From assembly GCA_036501185.1 (NCBI GenBank), contig DASYAU010000114.1, positions 1-64,000 of the forward strand: a stretch of 64,000 nt of DNA. Direction: 5' to 3'. Position numbers and translations under genes: made by a program. The stretch comes from Korobacter sp036501185 (GTDB taxonomy: Bacteria > Acidobacteriota > Terriglobia > Terriglobales > Acidobacteriaceae). How positions within the stretch are numbered: the first letter of the stretch is position 1; every line of letters starts with the position of its first letter. The notes under the pieces were generated by a model that saw only the letters and a list, made by a program, of their open reading frames with translations, was not told the origin of the DNA and searched no databases. Positions 52,412-60,677 of this stretch are shown piece by piece.

Positions 52412-52480
52412 CTTCGGATCGGCTCGATTTCCAAGCCTCGCGAAGCGACAACTGGCCTTTATGATTCGAAAAATTTCGTA

Positions 52481-52504
52481 AGGGGACGGCACGTGTGTGC
52501 CGTG
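52481..52504. repeat. REP-like palindrome with GGGGACGG head
   Basis: ggggacggcac followed by gtgt and gtgccgt forms a perfect 7-base stem (52486-52492 with 52497-52503). The GGGGACGG head is also the core of the inverted repeat at the RT locus. It sits in the gap between the YbaK-like gene and the large secreted protein gene. I infer a REP-type element; only one copy is visible here. Confidence 0.4.
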
Positions 52505-52592
52505 AATTCACAGACTCTTGCGCGCAAAGTGCCCTTTCCCCCGTTAAAATGTAAGCAGCCGGTCACGCTTGGCCGTTACAGAGGCAGGACCA

Positions 52593-55052
52593 TTGTTCAG
52601 AGATGTTTTGTGTCGTACGGGTCGGAAGTCGCTTCCCATCTTTCTCTTTTTCGCCATCCTGATTGGCTTCCGAATCCCCGGGCGCGCCCAGGCAGCTGCC
52701 TTCGATCTCACGGGACCGAAGGTCGACCTACACGTTGAGCGCGAAGGCAAGACGCTGCCGATTTCCGAAGTGCCGAGTCTCAAGCCCGGCGACCGCCTTT
52801 GGATTCACCCCGATCTGCCCGAAAGCCAGTCCGTCCACTACCTCATGATCGTCGCCTTCCTGCGCGGTTCCACGAACCCGCCACCAGAGTCGTGGTTCAC
52901 TCGCGGCGAAACGTGGAACAAATCGGTGCACGAAGAGGGTTTATTCATCACCGTTCCCGCCGAAGCGGAAGAGGCCCTGGTGTTTCTCGCGCCCGATACT
53001 GGCGGCGGTTTCAGCACCCTTCGCAAAGCAGTGAGCGGAAAGCCTGGAGCTTTTGTCCGCGCGTCCCAAGATCTTTGGCAAGCCAGTCTCGATCGCGCTC
53101 GCCTCGAAAAGTATTTAGCTGCCGTCAAGGATCTCCCCAACAACGATCCCGTCGAATTCAAGCAGCACACCCAATTGTTGGCGCGCAGCTTGAACATTAA
53201 GGTCGATAGCCAATGTTTCGATAAGCCGACCGCCCAACAAGTTCCCTGCTTAACGCAAGGCACAGATCAACTGGTTCTCGACGACGCCCACACCGAAAGC
53301 ATGGTCACCGCCATCACCTCCGGCGCTTCCGGCGACTTAATGAACCAGATCAGCGCTTCGCCCTCCGCGCGCTTCGGCTATTACAGTCCCTACGTTGGCG
53401 CCATCGTCGACGTGGCGCGCATCCTCGGAACGACTCACACCGCGCAGTATCAATACATCCCCGCGCTCGCCTTGCCAAAGCAGGACACGTTAAACCTGCG
53501 CCTGAACAATCCGCCATCCTTCCGCAATCCAAAGTCGGTGATCGTCATCGGTCTTCCGCCAATCAACAACGCACCTCCGCCTCCGCTGCACCAGGTCGAT
53601 CTCAAAGAGGTCGCGTGCCTTTCCGATCCACACCTCGTTCTGTCCGCAGACGGAGCACCGCTCCTCTTTGCCACCAACCTCGCGCATGACCTCACACTGC
53701 ACCTGCAAAACAGCGACGGTGAATCCGTTGATCTCCCGGCAACTGCAGATCCCGCCAAGGGCGGCATCGTTTTTCAAAACGACGAGTTGAAGCCGGCCAG
53801 TTACGACGAAGAATTCACCGCAACGCTTCGCGGACAGTGGGGATTCCAGAATTTTGAGGGACCTCACTTTGCCTTGCGCAGCCCCCGTCCCGCAAAGCTT
53901 GTCGTAGCCTCGAAAGATGCCAGCGCTCTCATCGTCGGCCGCGACGACACCTTGCATCTCCATGTCGACGACGCAGCCTGCGTCAAAGATGTCGTCGTTC
54001 ACGATCAGAAAGACAACAAGCTAGCAGCGACTTGGAAAAAGTCGAAAGCCGACGAACTCGAGCTCCACGTCCCTCTCAAAGACGAGAACGCCGGACTCCT
54101 CCAAGTGGAAGTCGCAAAATATGGCCTACGCGAGTCCGACGCCATTGCCTTGCATACCTACGCCGAAGCCGCGCGCCTCGACTCCTTCGAGCTCCACGCC
54201 GGCGATATCGACGGCGTGCTTAAAGGCACGCGCCTCGACCAAGTGGCCAGCGTCGAAATGTACGGCGTGAAGTTTCTGCCGAAAGGCTTGACCCGGGCCA
54301 ACCAGGTTGATGAATTGAAGATGGTCGCGGCGCCAGGATCGACTCTCGACCTGAAAGCTGGCGATAAAATCTCGGCCCATGCAGAACTCAACGACGGGCG
54401 CACTCTCGAGGTCTCCACCAATGTCATCGCGCCGCGCCCGCAGGTGACGCTCGTCAACAAAACCGTTCAATCCGGCGACGACGCGGCGCCCACTGCGTTC
54501 CACTTTGCCAACCCCGACGACCTTCCGCAGGATGCGCGTCTGAGTTTCGTCCTCAAGTCCCAATCGCCGTCAAATTTTGCACCTGACGAAAAAATTGAGG
54601 TCGCTACATCCGACGACGCTTTCCGTGTGGTTCTCAGCGCGCGTGATGGAAACCTGATGCTCCAGGACTCGAAGACGATCGTCGCCGTGCTTGACCCAAT
54701 GAAACACCTTGGGCCCTCCGCCTTCGGCACGCTCAAGTTCCGTCCGGTAAGCGCAGATGGCGTGCAGGGCGATTGGCAGCCGCTGGTATCTCTAGTCCGC
54801 ATCCCGCAGTTAAAGGGAATCCGCTGTGTGACAGCTGTGGACAAGCCCCAGTGCGCCCTCGTCGGCGAGAAGCTCTACCTCATTGATTCCGTAAGCACCG
54901 ACGAGAAATTCACTACCTCCGTCGAAGTTCCAGACGGCTTCCTCGCCGACGCGTTACCGATCCCAAAGCCGAAGAACAAAACCCTCTACGTCAAGCTTCG
55001 CGACAATCCGGAAGACGTAAACACCGTCGCCCTCCCTACCTTAACTCCGTGA
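52593..55052 (+). CDS. Large secreted protein of unknown function
   Basis: An 819-residue exported protein. The N-terminus is LFRDVLCRTGRKSLPIFLFFAILIGFRIPGRAQA, a signal peptide. The mature chain is largely beta-sandwich in style, with repeated strand pairs such as ARLDSFELHAGDIDGVLKGTRLDQVASVEM and LRGQWGFQNFEGPHFAL. Its Cys residues are few. The pattern suggests several Ig-like modules. The TTG at 52593 is supported by aggcagg upstream. No catalytic motif was recognised. It may be a cell-surface adhesion or structural protein. Confidence 0.6.
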   Translation: MFRDVLCRTGRKSLPIFLFFAILIGFRIPGRAQAAAFDLTGPKVDLHVEREGKTLPISEVPSLKPGDRLWIHPDLPESQSVHYLMIVAFLRGSTNPPPESWFTRGETWNKSVHEEGLFITVPAEAEEALVFLAPDTGGGFSTLRKAVSGKPGAFVRASQDLWQASLDRARLEKYLAAVKDLPNNDPVEFKQHTQLLARSLNIKVDSQCFDKPTAQQVPCLTQGTDQLVLDDAHTESMVTAITSGASGDLMNQISASPSARFGYYSPYVGAIVDVARILGTTHTAQYQYIPALALPKQDTLNLRLNNPPSFRNPKSVIVIGLPPINNAPPPPLHQVDLKEVACLSDPHLVLSADGAPLLFATNLAHDLTLHLQNSDGESVDLPATADPAKGGIVFQNDELKPASYDEEFTATLRGQWGFQNFEGPHFALRSPRPAKLVVASKDASALIVGRDDTLHLHVDDAACVKDVVVHDQKDNKLAATWKKSKADELELHVPLKDENAGLLQVEVAKYGLRESDAIALHTYAEAARLDSFELHAGDIDGVLKGTRLDQVASVEMYGVKFLPKGLTRANQVDELKMVAAPGSTLDLKAGDKISAHAELNDGRTLEVSTNVIAPRPQVTLVNKTVQSGDDAAPTAFHFANPDDLPQDARLSFVLKSQSPSNFAPDEKIEVATSDDAFRVVLSARDGNLMLQDSKTIVAVLDPMKHLGPSAFGTLKFRPVSADGVQGDWQPLVSLVRIPQLKGIRCVTAVDKPQCALVGEKLYLIDSVSTDEKFTTSVEVPDGFLADALPIPKPKNKTLYVKLRDNPEDVNTVALPTLTP

Positions 55053-55201
55053 AATATATGGCTCGCACGCAATTCGCCGTCCCTCACTTAGCCTCCTTAA
55101 AATGGCGGTATTTGCTGGGCGGAATGCCCGAAACATGCGAAGATTAGTCATTCGTACAAGAGCAATTGGCTGTCCCAAGCCAATCTCCGGAGATTACACG
55201 G

Positions 55202-55603
55202 ATGCCCAGTAAGCCATCGGCCCGCAACCGCCCTTCCCGCTATCGGGTGCCGAATGATGAAAAGGTGCTGCTCACAGTGGGCAGCGAACGCTTCGCCGGC
55301 ACGTTAAGCGTGCTTTCTCTAACGGGCGGCACAATGCGTGTCCCCAAGCGTCCCGCCCCCGGGACCTTCGCCGATATCAAACTCAATACCGTTACCGGCA
55401 CAATAACCGCGGTAATCGAGATGATGACGGTGCGCGGCGATTCCTCACAGGCTTTTCGCTTCATCCAAATCGATCCTGCCAGCAAGAAGAAGTTGCAGCA
55501 GGCCCTTGAAACTATGGAAGACCATGGTTTGGGCGATAAGAAGGCCGATCCGCTCGATCATGTGATCCGCTTCGCCCGCAGACTTATCCCCGGCAAAGGT
55601 TAG
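55202..55603 (+). CDS. PilZ-like domain protein
   Basis: A 133-residue soluble protein. RNRPSRYRVPNDEKVLLTVG and AGTLSVLSLTGGTMRVPKRPAPGTFADIKL resemble a PilZ fold, in which an N-terminal RxxxR and a following D/NxSxxG bind cyclic di-GMP. Here the second motif is altered (SLTGG), so c-di-GMP binding is uncertain. The ATG at 55202 has ggag upstream. It overlaps the convergent glycosidase-like gene by 4 bases. Confidence 0.65.
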   Translation: MPSKPSARNRPSRYRVPNDEKVLLTVGSERFAGTLSVLSLTGGTMRVPKRPAPGTFADIKLNTVTGTITAVIEMMTVRGDSSQAFRFIQIDPASKKKLQQALETMEDHGLGDKKADPLDHVIRFARRLIPGKG

Positions 55604-57822
55604 CTCTCGATCACCGCTTCCCAAGTTTTGCTGTTGGGATCGACTTCGACCGTCGCGCCCGCCGGTTTCGACTCCGCACCCGTGACTTTCCCCATCCTGG
55701 CTTCGCCAATTCGAGTCGGCAGTGTCACCGTCTTCGGCGCGGGGCCCTCGGGCCTCTCAAACTTCACCCGCCACCGACGTGCATCCAGGTTCTCCAGCTT
55801 CAAATTGATCCGCCCGAACCGCGTCGGACTTTCCTTCAGTTCGTAATTCGTTTCCCGCGTCAGCGACGGCACGCCCTCCAGAAGCCGCAACGCCTGCCGG
55901 TCTTCCAATGCCAGCATGTGTCGCAGGTAGCGGACGCACTCCGCGCTCGCCCAGTTGTGCGGCATGTCTCCCCACTCCTGCCCCACCAGCGCGTTTTGCA
56001 ACGGCTGCTCCTCGCGCCAACAGTAAAGCGGCGAGGCATGGTTCAGGAAACCGGTGAACGTCCGGTGCGCCCTATCGCGCAAGCCCGCCCACAAGTACAC
56101 ATGCGCCACGAACGACGCGTTGTAATTCCACAGCGCATCGTGCCACAACCATCCTGTTTCGATCGGCACATCTTCTCGCGTGCACGATTGCATCAGCGCG
56201 ATGTGTCCTTTCACGATCGGATCGTTGCGATCGAACACCACGCCGGGATAAATCGCGTGCGAGAGTGCCCATTGCGCCGACTGCGGCCGCGGACGTTCCC
56301 ACGGGTCCCGCTCCTGCCATATCGGATCTTCTTTCGCCAGCATTGGCAGATATTCGAATCCATCCGGATGGCGCACCATCTCCTGCTTTGCCATCGCCTG
56401 GAAAGCGCTATACAACTCGCGATAGAACTCACCCGCCACATTCAGCGCCGGCATCTTCAACCGCTCCGCCGCTTCCGACACCGCTCGCAGCCCTGCAAGC
56501 GTCCACACCGAGTTCGTGAACTCAGACCGCAACCCGCTGATCCCGCCGTCTGCAAATCCAGGCGCTAGCAGTCCGTAGTGACCGTTGGTGCTGCTCCCCG
56601 CCCGTGCCTTGTCCCGCAAGTCTTCGAGGAACTTGATCGCCCGCAAAACATTGGGCTCCAGTTCGCGAAAAAGCGCCCAGTCCTGCTTCAGTTCGCATTG
56701 ACGCACCAGCGTGAACATCGCGATGGCAGTATCTTTCCAGTGTTCGCCTCCGCCGCCAGCCACCACTTGGCCCGTATCGAGTTGCTTCGACCACTCCGAC
56801 CGCAGCCCCTCATCAGCCTCGTGGTCGTATCCCAGGTATCGCGCCGCCTCCAACAGAAAATTGCCATCCACTATCCACAACCCGCGATACACCGTCGGCC
56901 CAACCTGGAAAACCAACCGTCCATCTTTCACCTCGCGCGCTTGTTGGATATTGCGCGCACACGCCGTTAAAAATTCACCATGCCGTGATGGATAACTCCA
57001 ATCAGTCCGTCCAAACGCCTTCCAGTTCTTCCAAAACTCTCGCGTGTCTGCCAACAACGCGTCAGGATCATGCAATCGCCCGCGCAGCAACTCGGTCGTT
57101 TGGTTTTCCTGCGGCAATCGAATGAAGTACCGCGCTTCCTTCGTCTCGGTTGCTTCGCCGTGCGTGAGGTAGACGGTGAATCCTTCTTCTTCCCAAAATC
57201 CGCATTTGCCGAGATCGCTGCCGATTTGCGCGGCGACCAGCAGCGGCGATTTCGCGTCGTGCACACCCACGATCGCAACCGGCCCGTTGTAATCCGCAAG
57301 TTCGAATTTCTCGCAACTCCGAATCCGCAGCCTTGGAACCACATCCACGCTGCCCCTCTTCGACCGCACCGTCATCAGCACGTTGTCCACTCGGCCTTCA
57401 GAATCGTTACCTGTGGCGAACGCAATTAACTCCAGCGTCGCCGCCGGTCGTTCTATGAGCGTATGTACAATCGGCACACCCGGCGATTCGAGCCATTGCT
57501 TCACGACTTCATCGTCATCGAAGCCCGATAACGAAAATCCAACCTCCATCGCAAAGTCCTCCATGCCAACCATCAATGCATGGGCAAATCCATAACGCAG
57601 GTCGCCGGCATTCCCAATCACCGTTTTATGCGGATCGTCAGGCAAGCAAATCGCCGACTGCCACTGGTGCGGTGAGTAGCGGAAGTCAACGCCGAGTTCC
57701 GGCGTGCGCTGCCAGCTTGCAAGCGCGCGCGATACCTTTCCCTCAGCTTGCTTCGCCGGAACTGCGACTGCGGCCCCTGAGACTACGAGGGCGGCTACGA
57801 ACTGGCGTCGATCCAAGGGCAT
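55600..57822 (-). CDS. Tat-exported six-hairpin glycosidase-like protein
   Basis: A 740-residue protein with a Tat-like signal (LDRRQFVAALVVSGAAVAV). The central part, about residues 280-640, has repeated aromatic helix pairs typical of (alpha/alpha)6 barrels: YRGLWIVDGNFLLEAARYLG, GHYGLLAPGFADGG, FTNSVWTLAGLRAVSEAAERL and PHNWASAECVRYLRHM. An N-terminal beta-sandwich and a C-terminal small beta domain flank it, as in GH15, GH37, GH63 or GH78-type hydrolases. The substrate is unknown. It is divergent from the DeoR gene and probably belongs to the same sugar locus. Confidence 0.65.
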   Translation of the reverse strand: MPLDRRQFVAALVVSGAAVAVPAKQAEGKVSRALASWQRTPELGVDFRYSPHQWQSAICLPDDPHKTVIGNAGDLRYGFAHALMVGMEDFAMEVGFSLSGFDDDEVVKQWLESPGVPIVHTLIERPAATLELIAFATGNDSEGRVDNVLMTVRSKRGSVDVVPRLRIRSCEKFELADYNGPVAIVGVHDAKSPLLVAAQIGSDLGKCGFWEEEGFTVYLTHGEATETKEARYFIRLPQENQTTELLRGRLHDPDALLADTREFWKNWKAFGRTDWSYPSRHGEFLTACARNIQQAREVKDGRLVFQVGPTVYRGLWIVDGNFLLEAARYLGYDHEADEGLRSEWSKQLDTGQVVAGGGGEHWKDTAIAMFTLVRQCELKQDWALFRELEPNVLRAIKFLEDLRDKARAGSSTNGHYGLLAPGFADGGISGLRSEFTNSVWTLAGLRAVSEAAERLKMPALNVAGEFYRELYSAFQAMAKQEMVRHPDGFEYLPMLAKEDPIWQERDPWERPRPQSAQWALSHAIYPGVVFDRNDPIVKGHIALMQSCTREDVPIETGWLWHDALWNYNASFVAHVYLWAGLRDRAHRTFTGFLNHASPLYCWREEQPLQNALVGQEWGDMPHNWASAECVRYLRHMLALEDRQALRLLEGVPSLTRETNYELKESPTRFGRINLKLENLDARRWRVKFERPEGPAPKTVTLPTRIGEARMGKVTGAESKPAGATVEVDPNSKTWEAVIES

Positions 57823-57936
57823 GGTTTCTCCTCGAAAGTTGATCGGATCATCTCACCGGCTTGTCATGCCGCGCTTGAACGGCCTGTCGCCGTGATTACG
57901 ACTGAATTGTACAAAATAGAACATCATTTATTTCGG

Positions 57937-57948
57937 ATTCGATCGAAT
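57937..57948. promoter_or_regulatory. 12-base palindrome in the divergent intergenic region
   Basis: attcgatcgaat is perfectly self-complementary and lies between the divergent glycosidase-like and DeoR genes, 115 bases before the former. It could be a binding site for the DeoR regulator or for another factor. It is separate from the larger inverted repeat downstream. Confidence 0.3.
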
Positions 57949-58007
57949 GAATGTGCAATTTTGCGCTTTTGAAAATCTCTCGGATCGGAGTACGATGTCG
58001 GAATCGG

Positions 58008-58032
58008 CTTTCGTTTACCTCTCAAACGAAAG
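58008..58032. promoter_or_regulatory. Candidate DeoR operator (9-base inverted repeat)
   Basis: ctttcgttt (58008-58016) and aaacgaaag (58024-58032) are exact inverted copies separated by 7 bases. They lie 38 bases before the DeoR start. DeoR/GlpR-class regulators recognise TTCG..CGAA-type repeats, and autoregulation is common. Confidence 0.5.
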
Positions 58033-58069
58033 TAACTCGAGAGAACGCGCTCAACGAGGAGACAACGGT

Positions 58070-58921
58070 ATGGCAGTTCCCAAGGTCATCGGCGGCCCCG
58101 GCGCGCCTTCGATGGGCGGCAATCCCAACGACAGTGTCTCGCACGATAAGCAACAGCTACGCTTCACCGCCATCCTCACCGAACTGCAGCAGACCGGGCG
58201 CGTCGCCGTCGAGACTCTCAGCGAGCAACTCGACGTCTCCGTCGTCACCATTCGTCGCGATCTCGATGCCCTCGAACAAAAAGGACTGCTGCGCCGCACC
58301 CACGGCGGTGCCGTCTCCATCGAGCCGTTGTTCTACGAACCGTTCCGTCGCGATCAATCTTTCATGGCCCAAGTCGAGCGCGCCGCCGACGAAAAGCGTC
58401 GCATCGGGCGCGCCGCCGCCGCCCTCATCACTCCCGGCGAGACCATCGCTCTCACTCCCGGAACCACCACCACCGAAGTAATTCGCGGCCTTCCCATGAA
58501 CTACAACATCACCGTCGTCACCAACACCGTCAACGTCGCCATGGAGCTCTCAAAGCGCAAGGATGTTTATGTGTTCGTGACCGGCGGCCATCTGCACGGC
58601 GAGTGGTTTTCCCTCGTGGGCTCAGCGGCTCTGAAGGCGCTCGACAACATGCTTATCAATACTATGTTCATTGGCGCTGATGGCATCGACGCCACTTGGG
58701 GCGCGAGCTGCTTCAATGCCGACGAAGCCGAGCTCAACTCCACGATGATGAAGCTGGCGCGGCGTCGCGTGGCTGTGGCCGACAGCGGAAAGCTGGGCGG
58801 CGTGGCCAACTGGCGGATTTGTAAAGCCAACGAGTTGAACGTCCTAGTCACCGACACGGGCGCTACCGATGAGCAGATCGCGCCATTTCAGAAGATGGGG
58901 ATTGAAGTGATGCGGGTTTGA
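58070..58921 (+). CDS. DeoR/GlpR-family transcriptional regulator
   Basis: A 283-residue regulator. The N-terminal winged helix is RFTAILTELQQTGRVAVETLSEQLDVSVVTIRRDLDALEQKGLLRRTHGGA. The C-terminal DeoRC sensor (residues 100-280) resembles ribose-5-phosphate isomerase folds with GETIALTPGTTTTEVIRGL, VFVTGGHLHG, MFIGADGID and KLARRRVAVADSGKLG. Sensors of this class bind sugar phosphates. The ATG at 58070 has cgaggag upstream. It lies beside a dehydrogenase and glycosidase-like genes, so it probably controls sugar use. Confidence 0.9.
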   Translation: MAVPKVIGGPGAPSMGGNPNDSVSHDKQQLRFTAILTELQQTGRVAVETLSEQLDVSVVTIRRDLDALEQKGLLRRTHGGAVSIEPLFYEPFRRDQSFMAQVERAADEKRRIGRAAAALITPGETIALTPGTTTTEVIRGLPMNYNITVVTNTVNVAMELSKRKDVYVFVTGGHLHGEWFSLVGSAALKALDNMLINTMFIGADGIDATWGASCFNADEAELNSTMMKLARRRVAVADSGKLGGVANWRICKANELNVLVTDTGATDEQIAPFQKMGIEVMRV

Positions 58922-59042
58922 AGGCCACGCTGTCCTGCGCGATCTGTGTAGATGGGGAGTGGTAGGGCGACTCACCACCACTAAACCGCGAAACGCAGTC
59001 GCCACCACAATCCGGAGTCAGGCCACTGTCGCTTCGGTGAAG

Positions 59043-59813
59043 TTAGCGAATCGAGTAGCCCCCATCGACCACAATCGTCGTTCCGGTGACAAAGTCAGAA
59101 GCTCTCGATGCGAGGAACACTGCGGTCCCTGCGAGTTCGTCCGCCTGGCCCCATCGTCCAGCGGGTGTGCGAAGCATAATTTCATCGTGCATCGCGGGCA
59201 TGGTTTTTACCGGAGCCGTCATCTCGGTCTCGAACCATCCCGGCGCGATCGCATTCACTTGAATGTTTCCGCCCGCAAACTCGATCGCCATCGATTTTGT
59301 GAGCTGAATGATCGCCCCCTTGGCGGCACTGTAGGAAGGGATGAGCCCGGAGCCAAAAAACGAGTACATGCTTCCGATGTTGATGATCTTGCCTTTCTTG
59401 CGGCTGAGCATTCCCTTAGCCGCGATCCGGGAGAGCAGGAAAGTGGCATGTAGGTGAGTCGCAATCACATTGTCCCAATCCGCGTCCTGCTCATTCATAA
59501 TGCCGCCACTTAAAGAGACATTCCCGGCATTGTTCACGAGAATGTCGACCGGTCCCAGCTTGGCTTCCACAGCTCCGAAGGCCGGGGCAAGATCATCGCG
59601 CCTCGTAAGGTCGACCTGCACTGCCATGCAGCGGACGTCCAGCGCACGCAACTCGTCCAGCACTGCGGTATTTTTGGCTTCGTTTCGTCCGAGAACAGCG
59701 ACTGCGGCGCCGGCTTTTACCAGTCCCAAGGCGATTCCACGGCCGAGTCCACCATTACCGCCAGTTACGACAGCGACTTTGCCGTTCAGAACAAACAGCC
59801 CGTCATTCGACAC
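59043..59813 (-). CDS. SDR-family oxidoreductase
   Basis: A 256-residue classical short-chain dehydrogenase. KVAVVTGGNGGLGRGIAL is the cofactor motif (TGxxxGxG), DILVNNAGN the NNAG motif, and SYSAAKGA the catalytic Tyr-x3-Lys. NAIAPGWFETEM and GTTIVVDGGYSI are standard. It probably oxidises a sugar, sugar acid or polyol, in keeping with the DeoR neighbour. The GTG start is at 59813, with aagga eight bases upstream. Confidence 0.88.
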   Translation of the reverse strand: MSNDGLFVLNGKVAVVTGGNGGLGRGIALGLVKAGAAVAVLGRNEAKNTAVLDELRALDVRCMAVQVDLTRRDDLAPAFGAVEAKLGPVDILVNNAGNVSLSGGIMNEQDADWDNVIATHLHATFLLSRIAAKGMLSRKKGKIINIGSMYSFFGSGLIPSYSAAKGAIIQLTKSMAIEFAGGNIQVNAIAPGWFETEMTAPVKTMPAMHDEIMLRTPAGRWGQADELAGTAVFLASRASDFVTGTTIVVDGGYSIR

Positions 59814-60085
59814 GGAAGGATTCCTTAGAGGACGAGAGTTGCGGGCGATACTAGCACAGGATAATCGCAGGCGAAGTGCGGAAACTCGAATAATGGGCGT
59901 CGCAAAGGATCAAGCAATCCGCTCGAAAGGCAAGCGGCGTTGGAAAGCCCTCTGCGCGATCAAATTCAGTCCTGAATTGTTGGCGTGAACAGCCCTTGCC
60001 ACTCGATATATTCCCGCGGCCCGGATTGCTTGCGGTAAGGGGATTTACCAGCAGCAATTTCTGTCATTCCGCTAAACTATTCTGC

Positions 60086-60622
60086 ATGGCGATGTTGTCT
60101 CACAATTCGCTGGCAGGGAGCCGCAATCGAAGCAGTCGGCACCACTGGAACTTTCCCCTTCATCTTTACAATCGCTCGTTGCAGTCCCTAGAGGGCCAAC
60201 ATGCACGCGAGGACGCACATGAAGCGTTCCTGCTCAACGCTCAAGCGGCTGAGTCCGGGATGCACGAAGCAGTGTTAGCGATGGGATGGTTTTATCTGAA
60301 CGGCTTTGGCGTGGAAAAGGATTTGCGACAAGCGGAGCGGTGGTACAAGAAGTCAGCACGGCAGGGAGAACCAATGGCGATGTTCAGCCTCGGAGTGATG
60401 GCGTGTGAAACCCGCGACTATGCCGACGCTCTAATATGGTTCCGGCGAGCGGCTGAGAAGCGCCATGTGAGGTCACTGTTCTGGCTTGGCAAACTGCACT
60501 GGCGCGGTCATGGAGTTCCGAAGGATCACAAGCAGGCGCTAGCGCTCCTTCGCGAAGCCGCAAACGGCAAAGTGGAAGCCGCTCAGAGGGCGATACGATT
60601 CCTTTCACGGCACCGTCAATAG
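60086..60622 (+). CDS. Sel1-repeat protein
   Basis: A 178-residue protein with about three Sel1-like helical repeats: MHEAVLAMGWFYLNGFGVEKDLRQAERWYKKSARQG, PMAMFSLGVMACETRDYADALIWFRRAAEKRH, and VRSLFWLGKLHWRGHGVPKDHKQALALLREAA. Such repeats form scaffolds for protein binding, often in envelope or stress signalling. There is no signal peptide. The ATG at 60086 is the likely start, and the frame is open to 59996. No function is inferred from its neighbours. Confidence 0.82.
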   Translation: MAMLSHNSLAGSRNRSSRHHWNFPLHLYNRSLQSLEGQHAREDAHEAFLLNAQAAESGMHEAVLAMGWFYLNGFGVEKDLRQAERWYKKSARQGEPMAMFSLGVMACETRDYADALIWFRRAAEKRHVRSLFWLGKLHWRGHGVPKDHKQALALLREAANGKVEAAQRAIRFLSRHRQ

Positions 60623-60677
60623 AGGCCAGCAGCGCATAACTGTTGCCATCAGCCCTTACGACTACCGCCGCCCATCT

